This document shows, piece by piece, positions 27,663 to 39,100 of a stretch of 64,000 nucleotides of DNA. The stretch is from Bacteroidia bacterium (lineage in GTDB: Bacteria; Bacteroidota; Bacteroidia; Flavobacteriales; Flavobacteriaceae): assembly GCA_030427985.1 (NCBI GenBank), contig JAUIBH010000003.1, forward strand, positions 16,689 through 80,688. The letters run 5' to 3'. The translations under genes were made by a program, and so were the position numbers. The stretch's first letter is position 1. The number at the start of each line of letters is the position of its first letter. Under the pieces are notes generated by a model. That model did no database searches. It was not told where the DNA came from and worked only from the letters and a program-made list of their open reading frames with translations.

Positions 27663-27983
27663 TTATCCAATATTGATTCCTTTCAGAACCAATTCTTTCC
27701 ACTGGGGATGTCTTTTTAGATAAAGCGCCACAAAAGGGCAGAGGGGGATAAGGGTCCAATCTTGGGTTTTGATGTGTTCCAAAGTTTGCTTGATTAATTC
27801 GGAACCAATGCCTTTGCCTTCATAAGAACTGGGAACCTCTGTATGGGTAAGGTAAATTTTTTCCTTGGCCTTTATGTATTCGATTTTTGCGATGGCATTG
27901 CCCAAATCAAATTGAAATTGCTTGGCTTCAACATTATCAACGAGCTTATATTCCTTTTCCATGGGACTAGCCATTGTTTTCAA
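27663..27983 (-). CDS. YjdJ-like small GNAT acetyltransferase
   Basis: 106 aa; 'THTEVPSSYEGKGIGSELIKQTLEHIKTQDWTLIPLCPFVALYLKRHPQW'. Confidence 0.88.
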   Translation of the reverse strand: MKTMASPMEKEYKLVDNVEAKQFQFDLGNAIAKIEYIKAKEKIYLTHTEVPSSYEGKGIGSELIKQTLEHIKTQDWTLIPLCPFVALYLKRHPQWKELVLKGINIG

Positions 27984-28182
27984 TATAGCTCAATGCCCCA
28001 GAGGGACATTTGGAAACTTGGGTTTTTAATTCTTGGGTTGTTGCATTTTCAACTTTGATCCAAGGCCGTTCCTTTGGGTTATATACTTTCGGCAACATCT
28101 TGACACAAATTCCAGCATGTTGGCAAAGTTCAGATTTCCAAACTACTGTAATCTCACCGTTGGAATATGTTTTTTCACTCAT
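27967..28182 (-). CDS. YjdI-like (4Fe-4S) mono-cluster protein
   Basis: 71 aa; 'WKSELCQHAGICVKMLPKVYNPKERPWI...VSKCPSGALSY'; overlaps the YjdJ-like gene, as in the E. coli yjdI/yjdJ pairing. Confidence 0.85.
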   Translation of the reverse strand: MSEKTYSNGEITVVWKSELCQHAGICVKMLPKVYNPKERPWIKVENATTQELKTQVSKCPSGALSYIENNG

Positions 28183-28209
28183 CGTAGTTTTTTTGAGGTA
28201 ATCAAAATA

Positions 28210-28235
28210 GAAAAAAGCTGCCCAACTGGGCAGCT
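28210..28235 (-). terminator. Rho-independent terminator
   Basis: Minus strand AGCTGCCCAGTTGGGCAGCT followed by T-run, downstream of the SOD gene. Confidence 0.85.
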
Positions 28236-28248
28236 CCTTAGTACTTTT

Positions 28249-28836
28249 TTATTGGATAATACCGGTACATGAAATCCGTGCACCAGCCGCTCCACTGGGC
28301 TGCGATGTGAAATCATCAACACCTTGGTGAACAATCACGGCTTTGCCTAGAATATTTTTGGCCTCATCATCACAGCCAATGCACCATTCATCCGTTTCAA
28401 ACTCAACAGTGGCATTTCCTTCGGCATCGGCAGTAAAATTACCAATATCGCCTTTATGGTATCCTTCTTCGGCGCCCCATTGGCCATGAGGTTGGAATGT
28501 TGGATTCCAATGTCCGCCAGTAGAGGTTCCATCGGCCGCGGAACAATCCGCTTTTTCGTGAAGGTGGATAGCATGCTCGCCTTCAGAAAGACCCGAAAAA
28601 ATAGCTTTCATGGCTACTTTCCCGTTCCCGGTAAAGGTGACCTCTCCGCTCACGCCACTATCGCTTTTGGGTTCCATTTTGAAGGTAATGACCGTTGGTT
28701 CCACTTTTTCAGCCATTTGGTCAACTGCTTCCTCTATCTCTTCGGAGGTTTCCTCCGCTTCTTTTTTTGCTTGCTTGCAGCTAAAGGCCATAACTAAAAT
28801 CAACCCTAGTGCAAGTGCCTGTAATTTTTTCATCAT
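28249..28836 (-). CDS. Cu/Zn superoxide dismutase family lipoprotein
   Basis: Lipobox (LVMAFSC), 'GEHAIHLHEKADCSAADGTSTGGHWNPTFQPHGQW', 'GKAVIVHQGVDDF...GAAGARISCTGII'. ATG at 28836 preferred. Confidence 0.92.
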   Translation of the reverse strand: MMKKLQALALGLILVMAFSCKQAKKEAEETSEEIEEAVDQMAEKVEPTVITFKMEPKSDSGVSGEVTFTGNGKVAMKAIFSGLSEGEHAIHLHEKADCSAADGTSTGGHWNPTFQPHGQWGAEEGYHKGDIGNFTADAEGNATVEFETDEWCIGCDDEAKNILGKAVIVHQGVDDFTSQPSGAAGARISCTGIIQ

Positions 28837-28997
28837 AAGTATTTTTAGGTTTAAATCTAAGGTACTTAATATTTGGGGTGATGTCAACAATTTAGCCTGT
28901 CAATCCAATTTTTTGATTTTAATTTAAGATAATACGAATTTTCCAGTTGAAGCGTTAGTAATATGTATGAACAACTATATCGCTAAACCTTAAGAAA

Positions 28998-29204
28998 TTG
29001 ACGCATTTAGCTTCCAACTATATCAACTTCATAATTTATTGCAAAAAGAGAAAATCTTTTTGTAAAGGGTATCGGCGTTTGAAGCAAAATAAACTGAAAG
29101 GCTATATCAACCAAAAAGACTATGTAAAATCCTTACGTAGAATCTATAACGCTACGATTGAACTGGAGCTAGACTATTTTGATATCCGGCACATGCGCCT
29201 TTAA
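28998..29204 (+). CDS. Hypothetical small basic protein (uncertain)
   Basis: 68 aa ORF with TTG start in an otherwise unexplained gap; no family recognised. Confidence 0.25.
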   Translation: MTHLASNYINFIIYCKKRKSFCKGYRRLKQNKLKGYINQKDYVKSLRRIYNATIELELDYFDIRHMRL

Positions 29205-29207
29205 GGG

Positions 29208-29921
29208 CTAGTCTCCATCCTCACGCTCCTTTTTAAAAAGCCCCCTTAAATCTGGATTGTAAAAGAACCCAATTTGTAATCGATCATAGACCGCATTGGC
29301 AAATTGATTTCGCAAATATCCCAACTGAACGCTGCTATTTTTGCTGATATGAGCCCCAACGGCACCATAAAGTCGATTTTGACCAAATAGGTCATCTTGC
29401 AGATTGATGAACAACTCGTCATAAAAGTTTAAGAAAAATGTTTCGGTCAAGGGTAGGGTCATCTGAATACGGTAACGTGCTCGATGTTGGGTATCGGTGG
29501 CATCCCCAAAATCGAGAAAACGCTGTTCCAATCGATACCGGTGTTCAAAGAGAAACTCCCAGACTTTGTTTTTTAATATAAATTGTTCAAAGATTCGGTG
29601 TTCCTTACTATTGGTTTCATTAGGAAACTCTTCAAACGTTCCATCGGTTGAAATAAAACCATACCCTCCAGTAGCTATGGCATTGGGGTTGATGTGGTAA
29701 TTAAGCCCAGTCCGTAACAAAAGCTGATTGAAATTATTGGTGGTCTCATAAAACCGAAATTGCGCCTCAGTATGGATACTGAACCGTTCCGCTATTTTAT
29801 TGGTTCCAAAATACATATACCACGCACCGAGTTTGTCTTCTCCGGTTTCTTGGGCATTCACAATAGTAAGAGTAGTCAAGGCGACCAGCAAGGCCGATAA
29901 TCTTCTCAAATGCTTCGTCAT
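29208..29921 (-). CDS. DUF2490 domain-containing outer membrane protein
   Basis: 237 aa; 'KLGAWYMYFGTNKIAERFSIHTEAQFRFYETTNNFNQLLLRTGLNYHI' typical of DUF2490. Confidence 0.85.
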   Translation of the reverse strand: MTKHLRRLSALLVALTTLTIVNAQETGEDKLGAWYMYFGTNKIAERFSIHTEAQFRFYETTNNFNQLLLRTGLNYHINPNAIATGGYGFISTDGTFEEFPNETNSKEHRIFEQFILKNKVWEFLFEHRYRLEQRFLDFGDATDTQHRARYRIQMTLPLTETFFLNFYDELFINLQDDLFGQNRLYGAVGAHISKNSSVQLGYLRNQFANAVYDRLQIGFFYNPDLRGLFKKEREDGD

Positions 29922-32900
29922 TAATCTAAACTAAAGGTTTCGGTTTCTTTGAAGGGAGACAAATCCAACGATTCTATGGATTCCCGATACGGTTTCCATT
30001 TCTCGTTAAAGAATGCATTGGTTTTGCCCAAAGCGGTTTTTAATTCTTCTTCCGCAAATTGTACTAATCGAGTTTCGGTTTCCGTAATTCCAGTTTTTCT
30101 TGAATTCACATAAGATTCCGCTGTAAATAAGCGCAATACTACCGAAGGCTCAGGGTTTCGTGTAATGCCTTGGCGTTTGTCTTCTTTACCAAGATAGAGG
30201 GCAATTACGGAATCAATTTGTTTGGTAATGGTCTTGGAAGCCTCAATTTGGTCCTTGAATTTTTCTTTGTCCAAGTCTTTGAGTTCTTTTTGATACTTTT
30301 CAGCCAAATTTTTGCTTTCTACCAATTGTTTTACGGCATCCGCAGCGGTCTGGGTGTGTTTTTCGAGCTTTTTACCCAAGGCATAGACTTCATTGATGGA
30401 TGCCATGGAAGTGTTCAATCTGGGGTCGGTTTTTACGGTTACCGAAGTAGAATCTGAAGCTTCACCATAGTTGACCTTTACTTTGTAAGTCCCAGGTTTT
30501 ACATTGATTCCACCAGATTCCGTTGTATTTTTTGAAATGGTTCGGGACGGCGAGTCGGGCCCTTTTTCATCCAAATTCCAGTAAATCCTGTGAAAACCTG
30601 CTTTTTCAGGGGCCTTGTATTTTAGGGTGCGTATCAATCTGTCGCCATCGTAAAATTCAAAGAAGATGGAATCTTTGGTTTTTTCCTTGGATTTTTCTTC
30701 CGTTTTGGAGGCTTCTTCACCTTCCTCTTTCTTCTCAGATTCCTTATCTTTTTTATTTCCTTCTTTTAAATAGTAGGTAATCATAGCGCCAGAGTCCCTA
30801 TTTTCCCCATTGTAGAGGGCGTCACCACCAAAACGACTTCCGGTAGGTTGCTGGTAGGCGGCCAAATAGGCATCTGGGCTTTTGAAAAGTGCCACCTCTT
30901 TTTGTAGAGTGGACATGTTCCCTGCTAATTCCCGAAGCGGACGAATATCATCCAACACCCAAGCTGCCCTTCCGAAGGTTCCAATGACCAAATCCTGCTC
31001 TCTGGGGTGGATCACCAAATCTTTTGTGGATACCGTTGGGAAGTCTTTGTTCCATTTTTGCCAATTATTTCCAGCATCCAAAGAAATATAGAGACCATCA
31101 TCGGTGCCCAAGAACATCAAATTTGGATTTTCTGGGTCTTCTATGATGGATAAGGTATAGCTTTCCACATCATTTTGGTCCACAATACGGGTCCATGTTT
31201 TTCCATAATCCTTGGTTCTGTATGCATAAGGCGTATAATTGAATCTTCGATAATCGTTGGCAATCAAAAGTGCTTCCCCTTTATTGTTTTGTGAAGCTTT
31301 GATCTGGGGAATCCAACTGCCTTTTGGCAAACCTTTGATGTTGTTGGTAACCTCCGTCCATGAAGCACCACTGTTTTGGGTGAAATGAACCCGGCCATCA
31401 TCGGTACCTACCCATAACATGTCCTTTTCTACAGGAGACGGTTCAATGACAATGATGGTGGTATGGTTTTCAGCTCCCGTGGCATCCATGGTAAGACCAC
31501 CGCTTTCACTTTGTTTTTGTTTTTCAGGGTCATTGGTGGTCAAATCGGGCGAAATCACTTCCCATGTCAAACCTTTATCGGTTGATTTATGTACAAACTG
31601 ACTTCCAAAATAGACCGTACTGTTATCAAAAGGGTCCTGGCCAATCGCCGCGTTCCAGTTGAAACGGAGCTGGGTATCCGGGTCTGGTGGTGTGGGCCGC
31701 ACCGTATAGTTGTTTCCAGTGATCCAATCATAACGACTCACGTATCCTTGTTGGCTCATGGCGTAGCCATATTGACTATTATCTTTATCTGGGACGACAT
31801 CAAACCCATCTCCAAAGGCAATTTCCTGCCAATAACTATTGCGGATGCCTTGCTCTTTCCAGACATAAGCAGGTCCCCGCCAAGAACCATTGTCCTGCAT
31901 TCCACCATACACATTGTACGGAAACTCGTTGTCTGTACTGATGTGATAAAACTGGGCCACAGGTAAATTCCCAATAAAACGCCATGTTTTGCCACCATTT
32001 TTGGTGATATTCAACCCGCCGTCATTACCATCCATCATAAATTGACCATTTTCTGGGTGAATCCACCACGCATGGTGGTCTGGGTGGACCCCATTACTCA
32101 CATTGTATGCGGGCATCAATTGGGTGAAGTTTTTGCCTCCATCTTCAGAGACATTGATATAGGTGAAAACCGAATACACCCTGTTCTCATTCTGGGGATC
32201 TACATAAATTTCAGAATAATAGAAAGGACGGTTGCCTATATCGTTTTTGTCGTTGATTTTCTCCCATTTAAATCCACCGTCGATGGATTTATAGAGGGCA
32301 TTCTTCTTTGCTTCCACCAAAGCGTAGACAATGTTAGGCTTGTTTCGGGCAATGGCCACACCAATTCGTCCCAACTCACCTTTGGGCAATCCATCTTCCT
32401 CGGTAATTTCTTTCCAAGTAACACCGGCATCATGGGTCATGTACAATCCGCTGCCATCCCCACCTGATTTAAAGAACCAAGGTTCGCGTTTATGTTCCCA
32501 CATAGCGGCAATCAATTTATTGGGATTGGTGGGGTCCATGACCAAATCGGCCACTCCAGTTTTATTGTTGACGAACAATACCTTTTCCCAGGTTTTACCG
32601 CCATCGGTAGTTTTAAAGACACCGCGTTCTGGGTGCTCGCCCCAAGGGGAACCAATGGCTCCAACGTAAACAATATCAGGGTTGGTTGGGTCAATAATGA
32701 CGCGATGGATGTGCCGGGTTTTTTCCAATCCCATGGATTTCCAACTTTTACCTCCATCCAAGGATTTGTAGACGCCGTAGCCTCCGTTAAGACTGTTTCT
32801 GGGATTTCCTTCACCCGTACCCACCCAAATAATAGAGGGGTTGGATTGCTGAATGGCCACGGCTCCAATAGATGCCGTGACTTGATCATCAAAAACTGGC

Positions 32901-33127
32901 TCCCATTTGATGCCACCAGAGGTAGATTTCCATAAACCACCAGAAGCGGTGCCAACGTACATCACATCAGGATTGGAATGCAGCACGTCAATGGCGGTAA
33001 CCCTACCGCTCATTCCAGCGGGACCGATGTTTCTGGGTTTTACATCTTGGAGCAAGTCCATTGAAAATTCTTGGGAAAATAGGGACACGGATGCGAGAAG
33101 CATCAAGAGGTAAAGAGGCTTTTTCAT
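29921..33127 (-). CDS. BNR/sialidase-like (VPS10-type) beta-propeller secreted protein
   Basis: 1068 aa; repeated Asp-box-like motifs (SLDGGKSWKSM, TTDGGKTWEKV, SIDGGFKWEKI), 'NIGPAGMSGRVTAIDV' start typical of this family. Confidence 0.9.
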   Translation of the reverse strand: MKKPLYLLMLLASVSLFSQEFSMDLLQDVKPRNIGPAGMSGRVTAIDVLHSNPDVMYVGTASGGLWKSTSGGIKWEPVFDDQVTASIGAVAIQQSNPSIIWVGTGEGNPRNSLNGGYGVYKSLDGGKSWKSMGLEKTRHIHRVIIDPTNPDIVYVGAIGSPWGEHPERGVFKTTDGGKTWEKVLFVNNKTGVADLVMDPTNPNKLIAAMWEHKREPWFFKSGGDGSGLYMTHDAGVTWKEITEEDGLPKGELGRIGVAIARNKPNIVYALVEAKKNALYKSIDGGFKWEKINDKNDIGNRPFYYSEIYVDPQNENRVYSVFTYINVSEDGGKNFTQLMPAYNVSNGVHPDHHAWWIHPENGQFMMDGNDGGLNITKNGGKTWRFIGNLPVAQFYHISTDNEFPYNVYGGMQDNGSWRGPAYVWKEQGIRNSYWQEIAFGDGFDVVPDKDNSQYGYAMSQQGYVSRYDWITGNNYTVRPTPPDPDTQLRFNWNAAIGQDPFDNSTVYFGSQFVHKSTDKGLTWEVISPDLTTNDPEKQKQSESGGLTMDATGAENHTTIIVIEPSPVEKDMLWVGTDDGRVHFTQNSGASWTEVTNNIKGLPKGSWIPQIKASQNNKGEALLIANDYRRFNYTPYAYRTKDYGKTWTRIVDQNDVESYTLSIIEDPENPNLMFLGTDDGLYISLDAGNNWQKWNKDFPTVSTKDLVIHPREQDLVIGTFGRAAWVLDDIRPLRELAGNMSTLQKEVALFKSPDAYLAAYQQPTGSRFGGDALYNGENRDSGAMITYYLKEGNKKDKESEKKEEGEEASKTEEKSKEKTKDSIFFEFYDGDRLIRTLKYKAPEKAGFHRIYWNLDEKGPDSPSRTISKNTTESGGINVKPGTYKVKVNYGEASDSTSVTVKTDPRLNTSMASINEVYALGKKLEKHTQTAADAVKQLVESKNLAEKYQKELKDLDKEKFKDQIEASKTITKQIDSVIALYLGKEDKRQGITRNPEPSVVLRLFTAESYVNSRKTGITETETRLVQFAEEELKTALGKTNAFFNEKWKPYRESIESLDLSPFKETETFSLD

Positions 33128-33200
33128 TTTTGAGTCAATTAGTCGGCTAAAGATACCAAAAACCCCAAGTGGATTTCTTAAAAGGATGTTAACTAAAGTG

Positions 33201-34487
33201 CTATTCGTCCTTATAGATTACCCCATCTTTCATGACAAATTTTACCTGTCGCATTTGCGTAATGTTCTCGATAGGATTTCCCTCCACAGCAATGATATCG
33301 GCTAAATATTCCGGTTGAATTTTTCCCAAATCATCCAGATGAAATATTCGGGCATTTACCGAAGTCGCCGATTGTAAAACATTTAGCGGTTGCATGCCAT
33401 AATCCACCATAAGTTCCATCTCCCTATAGTTTTCACCATGTGGGAAGACCCCAACGTCGCCTCCAAAAACAATATCCACTCCAGACTCCAGAGCCAACTT
33501 GAACGATTTCTTCTTCTTGACGATTCTATCGGTATCAGGTTCTTCGCCCTTTTGCCAGCCTTTATATTGCTCTGTGGCATCTCCTGCAGCAAGGGTGGGG
33601 CAGAGGGCCACATTGTGTTCTTTCATTAGGCTAAAAATTTCCAAAGTACCACCATCACCGTGCTCAATCGTTTCCACGCCACCTAACGTGGCACGTTTCA
33701 TACCCTCTGGGGTACTGGCGTGTGCTACCACATATTTTCCAGCCGTTGTAGCGGTAGCAACCATGGCATCAATTTCTTCTTGTAAAAAGGTAGCTTGGGA
33801 AGGTTCATCCTTTCCCCAGCGGTAGTCGGCATAAATTTTTATGAGATTGGCGCCACCTCCCATTTGGTTTCGAACTTCCTTTATAGCCTCAGCCTCGCCA
33901 CTCACAGGGACAGCGCCAAGCGGTACGGTAACACCTTCATGAAAACCTTTTGGGCCATAAGCGCCTGTGGCCACAATGGCGGGCCCTGCAATCAACAATC
34001 GGGGACCAGGGATAATCCCGTCATCAATGGTTTTCTTAACATATACATCGGTATAGCCGGCGCCTTCTGAGCCTAAATCTCGCATGGTGGTCACCCCGGC
34101 CATCAGCGATTTGTTGACATGAACCGTTGCCCGAACAGCCCTTTCGGCAGCGGATTCTTTTAGAACTTGATCGTTCCATTCCGTTTCATTGTACGGATGC
34201 AATAGAATATGGGAATGTCCTTCAATAATGCCCGGCATCAAGGTTTTACCTTTTAATTCTTTTCGTTGATAGGAGTTGGCGCGTTGCAGTCCAGATTCGG
34301 GACCAGCATAGACAATTTTATTTTCATTTACGGCCACCACCCAGCCCGAATGCATTTCCTCGCCATCAAAAACACGGTCGGGAATCAATAAGTGTTGGGA
34401 ATGAACGGGGAAAGCGCAAAAAAGTATCAGGATAAAACCCCAATAGTTGATTTGATTCAGTTTTTTAGAAATAGCTAGGTTTGACAT
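33201..34487 (-). CDS. Amidohydrolase family protein
   Basis: 428 aa; 'LMPGIIEGHSHILL', 'VVAHASTPEGMKRA...GVETIEHG', 'VFGGDVGVFPHG'. Confidence 0.92.
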   Translation of the reverse strand: MSNLAISKKLNQINYWGFILILFCAFPVHSQHLLIPDRVFDGEEMHSGWVVAVNENKIVYAGPESGLQRANSYQRKELKGKTLMPGIIEGHSHILLHPYNETEWNDQVLKESAAERAVRATVHVNKSLMAGVTTMRDLGSEGAGYTDVYVKKTIDDGIIPGPRLLIAGPAIVATGAYGPKGFHEGVTVPLGAVPVSGEAEAIKEVRNQMGGGANLIKIYADYRWGKDEPSQATFLQEEIDAMVATATTAGKYVVAHASTPEGMKRATLGGVETIEHGDGGTLEIFSLMKEHNVALCPTLAAGDATEQYKGWQKGEEPDTDRIVKKKKSFKLALESGVDIVFGGDVGVFPHGENYREMELMVDYGMQPLNVLQSATSVNARIFHLDDLGKIQPEYLADIIAVEGNPIENITQMRQVKFVMKDGVIYKDE

Positions 34488-34497
34488 AGTTTGATTT

Positions 34498-35919
34498 TTA
34501 TTCCATTACAGCACTATCGAGTAGTTCTTTGAGTTGTTTTTTGCTGAACACTTGGGTGCCTTTGATGACCATGTTGATGTTCTGTGTTTCCGAAATATTT
34601 TCCAATGGATTGTCATCCAAAAGCACTAAATCAGAAACTTTTCCTTTGGAAATAGTTCCATAAGAATCGGATTTGTTTAAAAATTGAGCACCATTATAGG
34701 CGGAAGTCCGCAAGGCGTCCAAAGGGGGAATACCAGCATCCACCATAGCTTTGAGTTCGCTGTGCAACGAAATTCCAGGGTAAATATAGGAGTTGGAAGC
34801 CCCACAATCCGAGCCAGCCAAAAGGTTTACATCAGCAGTATTCAACGATTTAACCAATTGACCAAAAAAGGAATCCAATGCCTTTCTATTCTTTCTGGCT
34901 TCTTCAGATGACCGAAGCGCACTTTGGATTCTTCTTTGGTAACTTGCTATAATTCCCTGTCCCATATATTTTAAATATATGTCATTGGAATGGTCCACCT
35001 CGTCCATATAGCTCAAGGTATTCCCAACATGAAGGGTTGGAACCACATAAACATCATTTTGTTTTAATTTTTGAAAGGTACTTTGGGCGGTGCTGTCCGT
35101 ATAACCTTCAACCAATGAAGGCATTGCATCCCAAAAGCCCATTTGTCCACTTTTTACTTTATTGGTAACTTCAACTTCATTGCTGGCACATCCTTTCAAT
35201 ACATAATATAAATGTTCGATGGCATCCATTCCGGCATCTACGGTTTCATCCAAAGTAACTGTAAAGGGCATGTGCCCAGAAACAATAAGTCCTCTTTTTT
35301 CGGTCTCTTCAATGGTTTTAAGGTACAGCTCACCCGAAAATTGGCTATCGTACAACTTTACAAAATCAACATTCAATGCTTGAAGTGAATCCAAAGCCAC
35401 AGGAATATCGGCCCCATTTTCTACAACAAGAGACCCGGCCCAAGTTGAGTTTGGGCCGTCAATCTTTGGACCTGCAGTGAATATGGTTGGCCCAACCAAG
35501 TCTTCATTGGTAATCTGTTTTTTCCACTCCATGACCGAGGTGGTTAAATCACCCCCCGCATCCCTTACTGTGGTAATGCCATTGGCAATAAAGAGTTTTA
35601 AGAAGTTTTTATTATTGGCAATCAACGAGTCACTGCCCCTTAAATGAATGTGGTTGTCCCAAAAACCGGGCAGAAGGTATTTTCCGGTGGCGTCAATCAA
35701 CGAATCTGCTTTGAATGTGCTTTCAACATCGGTATCCTCCACGGATTGGATTTCTCCTTTGGAGATATAGATATTTTTTTCAGAAACCTCCCCAGATTCA
35801 AGGTCAATGACATGGGCATTTAGAATGGCTAAATCAGCAGGTAGTGTTTCTTTTTCCTGACAAGCAGCTAATAGTATTAAAATAAGGAGGAGTGGTAATC
35901 TGTTGAGGTTTTTTTTCAT
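34498..35919 (-). CDS. Amidohydrolase family lipoprotein
   Basis: 473 aa; lipobox (LLAAC), 'LLPGFWDNHIHLRG', 'IVSGHMPFTVTLDETVDAGMDAIEHLY', 'LLAGSDCGA'. Confidence 0.92.
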   Translation of the reverse strand: MKKNLNRLPLLLILILLAACQEKETLPADLAILNAHVIDLESGEVSEKNIYISKGEIQSVEDTDVESTFKADSLIDATGKYLLPGFWDNHIHLRGSDSLIANNKNFLKLFIANGITTVRDAGGDLTTSVMEWKKQITNEDLVGPTIFTAGPKIDGPNSTWAGSLVVENGADIPVALDSLQALNVDFVKLYDSQFSGELYLKTIEETEKRGLIVSGHMPFTVTLDETVDAGMDAIEHLYYVLKGCASNEVEVTNKVKSGQMGFWDAMPSLVEGYTDSTAQSTFQKLKQNDVYVVPTLHVGNTLSYMDEVDHSNDIYLKYMGQGIIASYQRRIQSALRSSEEARKNRKALDSFFGQLVKSLNTADVNLLAGSDCGASNSYIYPGISLHSELKAMVDAGIPPLDALRTSAYNGAQFLNKSDSYGTISKGKVSDLVLLDDNPLENISETQNINMVIKGTQVFSKKQLKELLDSAVME

Positions 35920-36180
35920 TTTGGTGGTGGTTTTTAGACTTGTACTGATAAAGCTACGATTTCTTGTATTCTTTTCGGTTGATTTTGCCTTTGTTTGACG
36001 TGAAACAGTAGTATGGAATTCTATGTTGTTAACCCTACGAATCTTAAAAATTCCTTAAAAGGTTGTTTAGAATATATCATCTATAGGTTTAATTGTTAAA
36101 TACTTGAGCAAGATTTAAAATGTGAATTTGGCACAGTGCTTCAGTTATATGTATTTTTAGCTGCACTTAAATTAACTTTA

Positions 36181-39100
36181 ATGAGAAATTTATTGGTATT
36201 GACCGCTGCGGTACTTGCATTGGGCCTGGCAAGCTGCAGTAAAAAAAGAAGTGGCTCTCCAAAAGTGTTGGTTTTTTCAAAAACTGCGGGTTATGTCCAC
36301 GCTTCCATTCCTGCAGGGGCGGCAGCTATTCAAAAATTAGGTTCTGAAAACGGTTTTGAGGTGGATACCACTTCCAACGCTGATTTTTTTACCGATGATC
36401 AACTTAAAGAATATTCCGCAATTGTTTTTTTAAGCACTACCGGGAATGTTCTGGATTATAGACAGGAAGCTGCTTTTGAACGTTATATCCAATCTGGAGG
36501 TGGTTTTGTAGGCATCCATGCGGCCACTGACACCGAATATGACTGGGGTTGGTACACAAAACTGGTCGGCGCACAATTCCTAAATCACCCAAGAGGTACG
36601 CCAGAAGCAGATTTCATTATAAAGGATAAGAATCACCCATCCACAGAATTTTTTACAGACAGCATTTGGCACAGAACAGATGAACTGTACAATTTTAAAA
36701 ACCTAAACGATGATGTAAATGTTCTGGTTACCGTTGACGAGTCTACCTATGAAGGAGGTCAAAATGGAGATCATCACCCTATGGCTTGGTACCATGACTT
36801 TGATGGCGGTAGAGCCTTTTATACTGCTGGCGGGCATACCGACGAGAATTTTTCAGAAGAGTTGTTTTTAAAGCATCTTTTGGGTGGAATCAACTATGCC
36901 ATTGGTGAAAACTTGGAACTGGATTATACCAAGGCAAAATCCCAAACACCGCCAGAAGCCGACCGCTTCAGCAAGGTGGTTTTATCTAAGGGGCAATTTT
37001 TTGAGCCTACAGAAATGACTGTACTGCCCAACAATGATGTATTGATTGCCCAGCGTAGGGGAGAAATTTTGTTGTTCTCCGATGCGACCCAAGAGTTGAG
37101 CCAAGTGGCCTTTTTGGATGTGTACTATACCACCTTGGAGGCCCAAGGAGTAAATGCGGAGGAAGGCTTATTAGGATTGCAAAAAGACCCCAATTATGCA
37201 GAAAACCACTGGATTTATGTGTATTATTCTCCAACTGGGGATGATTGGATAAACAGACTCTCAAGATTCAAATATGAAGATGGTGTTTTTGATATGGATT
37301 CAGAACAAATCATCCTAGAGGTAGACAGTCAACGAGAAATTTGTTGCCATACTGGAGGCTCCATTGCTTTTGGTCCCGATAACCTTTTGTATCTATCCAC
37401 AGGGGATAATTCCACACCCTTTAATGAGCGCGGTGTAAAATATGCAAACAACGGATATGCACCTTTAAATGATTTACCCGGAAAAGAGCAGTACGATGCG
37501 AGACGCTCTTCAGGAAACACCAACGATCTTCGAGGTAAAATACTTAGAATTAAAGTCAACGAAGATGGCAGTTATGATATACCTGAAGGGAACCTTTTCC
37601 CTGTAGGCAGTGAAAAAACGCGCCCTGAAATATATACCATGGGCCACCGGAATCCATATAGGATTTCTGTGGATATAAAACGTGGCTACTTGTATTGGGG
37701 CGATATAGGCCCGGATGCCCGTGCAGACAGTCTGCAAACCCGTGGTCCGCGTGGTTATGATGAAATGAATCAAGCCCGTGAAGCCGGAAATTATGGATGG
37801 CCTATGTTTATCGGAAACAATTTTGCCTACAAAAAATACGACTATGCCACAGGTGAGTCTGGTAGAACTTTTAATCCAGAAAAACCCATAAACGATTCCA
37901 AGAACAATACAGGGTTACAGGAATTGCCACCTGCCAAACCCGCATATGCCTACTACCACTATGGAGATACCCAGGAGTTCCCAGAATTTGGTACCGGAGG
38001 CAGAAATGCAATGGCAGGCCCTACATATTGGTCTGATTTGTATCCAAATGGTGGTGGATTGCCGGCCTATTATGACGGCAAAGTAATTATTTATGATTGG
38101 GTGCGGAACTGGATGAAAGTTGTACACCTTTTTGAGGACGGCTCCATAAACAAAATGGAACCTTTCGCTTCGGATATAGAACTTAGTAACCTGATAGATA
38201 TGGAAATGGGTCCCGATGGACGAGTTTACCTATTGGAATATGGAAGTGGCTGGTTCTCGGCAAACCCAGATAGTGGGTTGGGTTATATTGAATTTAACGG
38301 AGGAAACCGTCCGCCTGTTATTGATAGTCTTACAGTAAACCATGATAATGGGTCACTTCCACTTTCGGTAACTGCAACTGTTGCAGCCCGTGATCGGGAA
38401 GGTGACACTATGAGCTACCTTTGGGATTTGGGTGATGGAACAACCCAAGAAACCACGGAACCAACGCTGACCTATACCTATAGCGAGGCAGGTTCGTACA
38501 AATTGAATGTTACTGCAAAAGATTCAGAGGGTGAAGCAGTTTCAAGTTCGGACCAGACCATTGTTGCAGGTAACGAGCGCCCAGTGGTAACTATTGATTT
38601 GCAGCAAGAAAACACTTCATTTTACGTACCGGGACAACCCATTAATTATACCGTTTCGGTTACAGATGCTGATGGTGAGGTGAATGAGGACAATGTGTAT
38701 GTTTCGGTTGAATACCGTTCTGGAATGGACGAAGTGGACATGAATTTAGGCCACCAACAAGTATCTGGTGCCGTGATGGGCAAGGCACTTACCCAAAGTT
38801 TGGATTGTAAATCGTGTCATAAAGAAAAAGAAGCGTCCATTGGTCCAAATTACCTTGAGGTTTCCGAAAAGTATAAGACCCAGCGTGGATCTACCAATTA
38901 TCTAATGGCGAAAATTATTGGAGGAGGCTCTGGTGTTTGGGGGGAAGTTGTAATGCCTGCTCATCCCAACGTGACCCAATTGGAGGCCAGACAGATTACA
39001 CAATACATCCAATCGTTGACAGGTGGAGCCAATAAGAAACCATCACTTCCATTGGAAGGATCCATTAAACCTGAGGCAAAAGAAAATAGCGAAGTGTTAT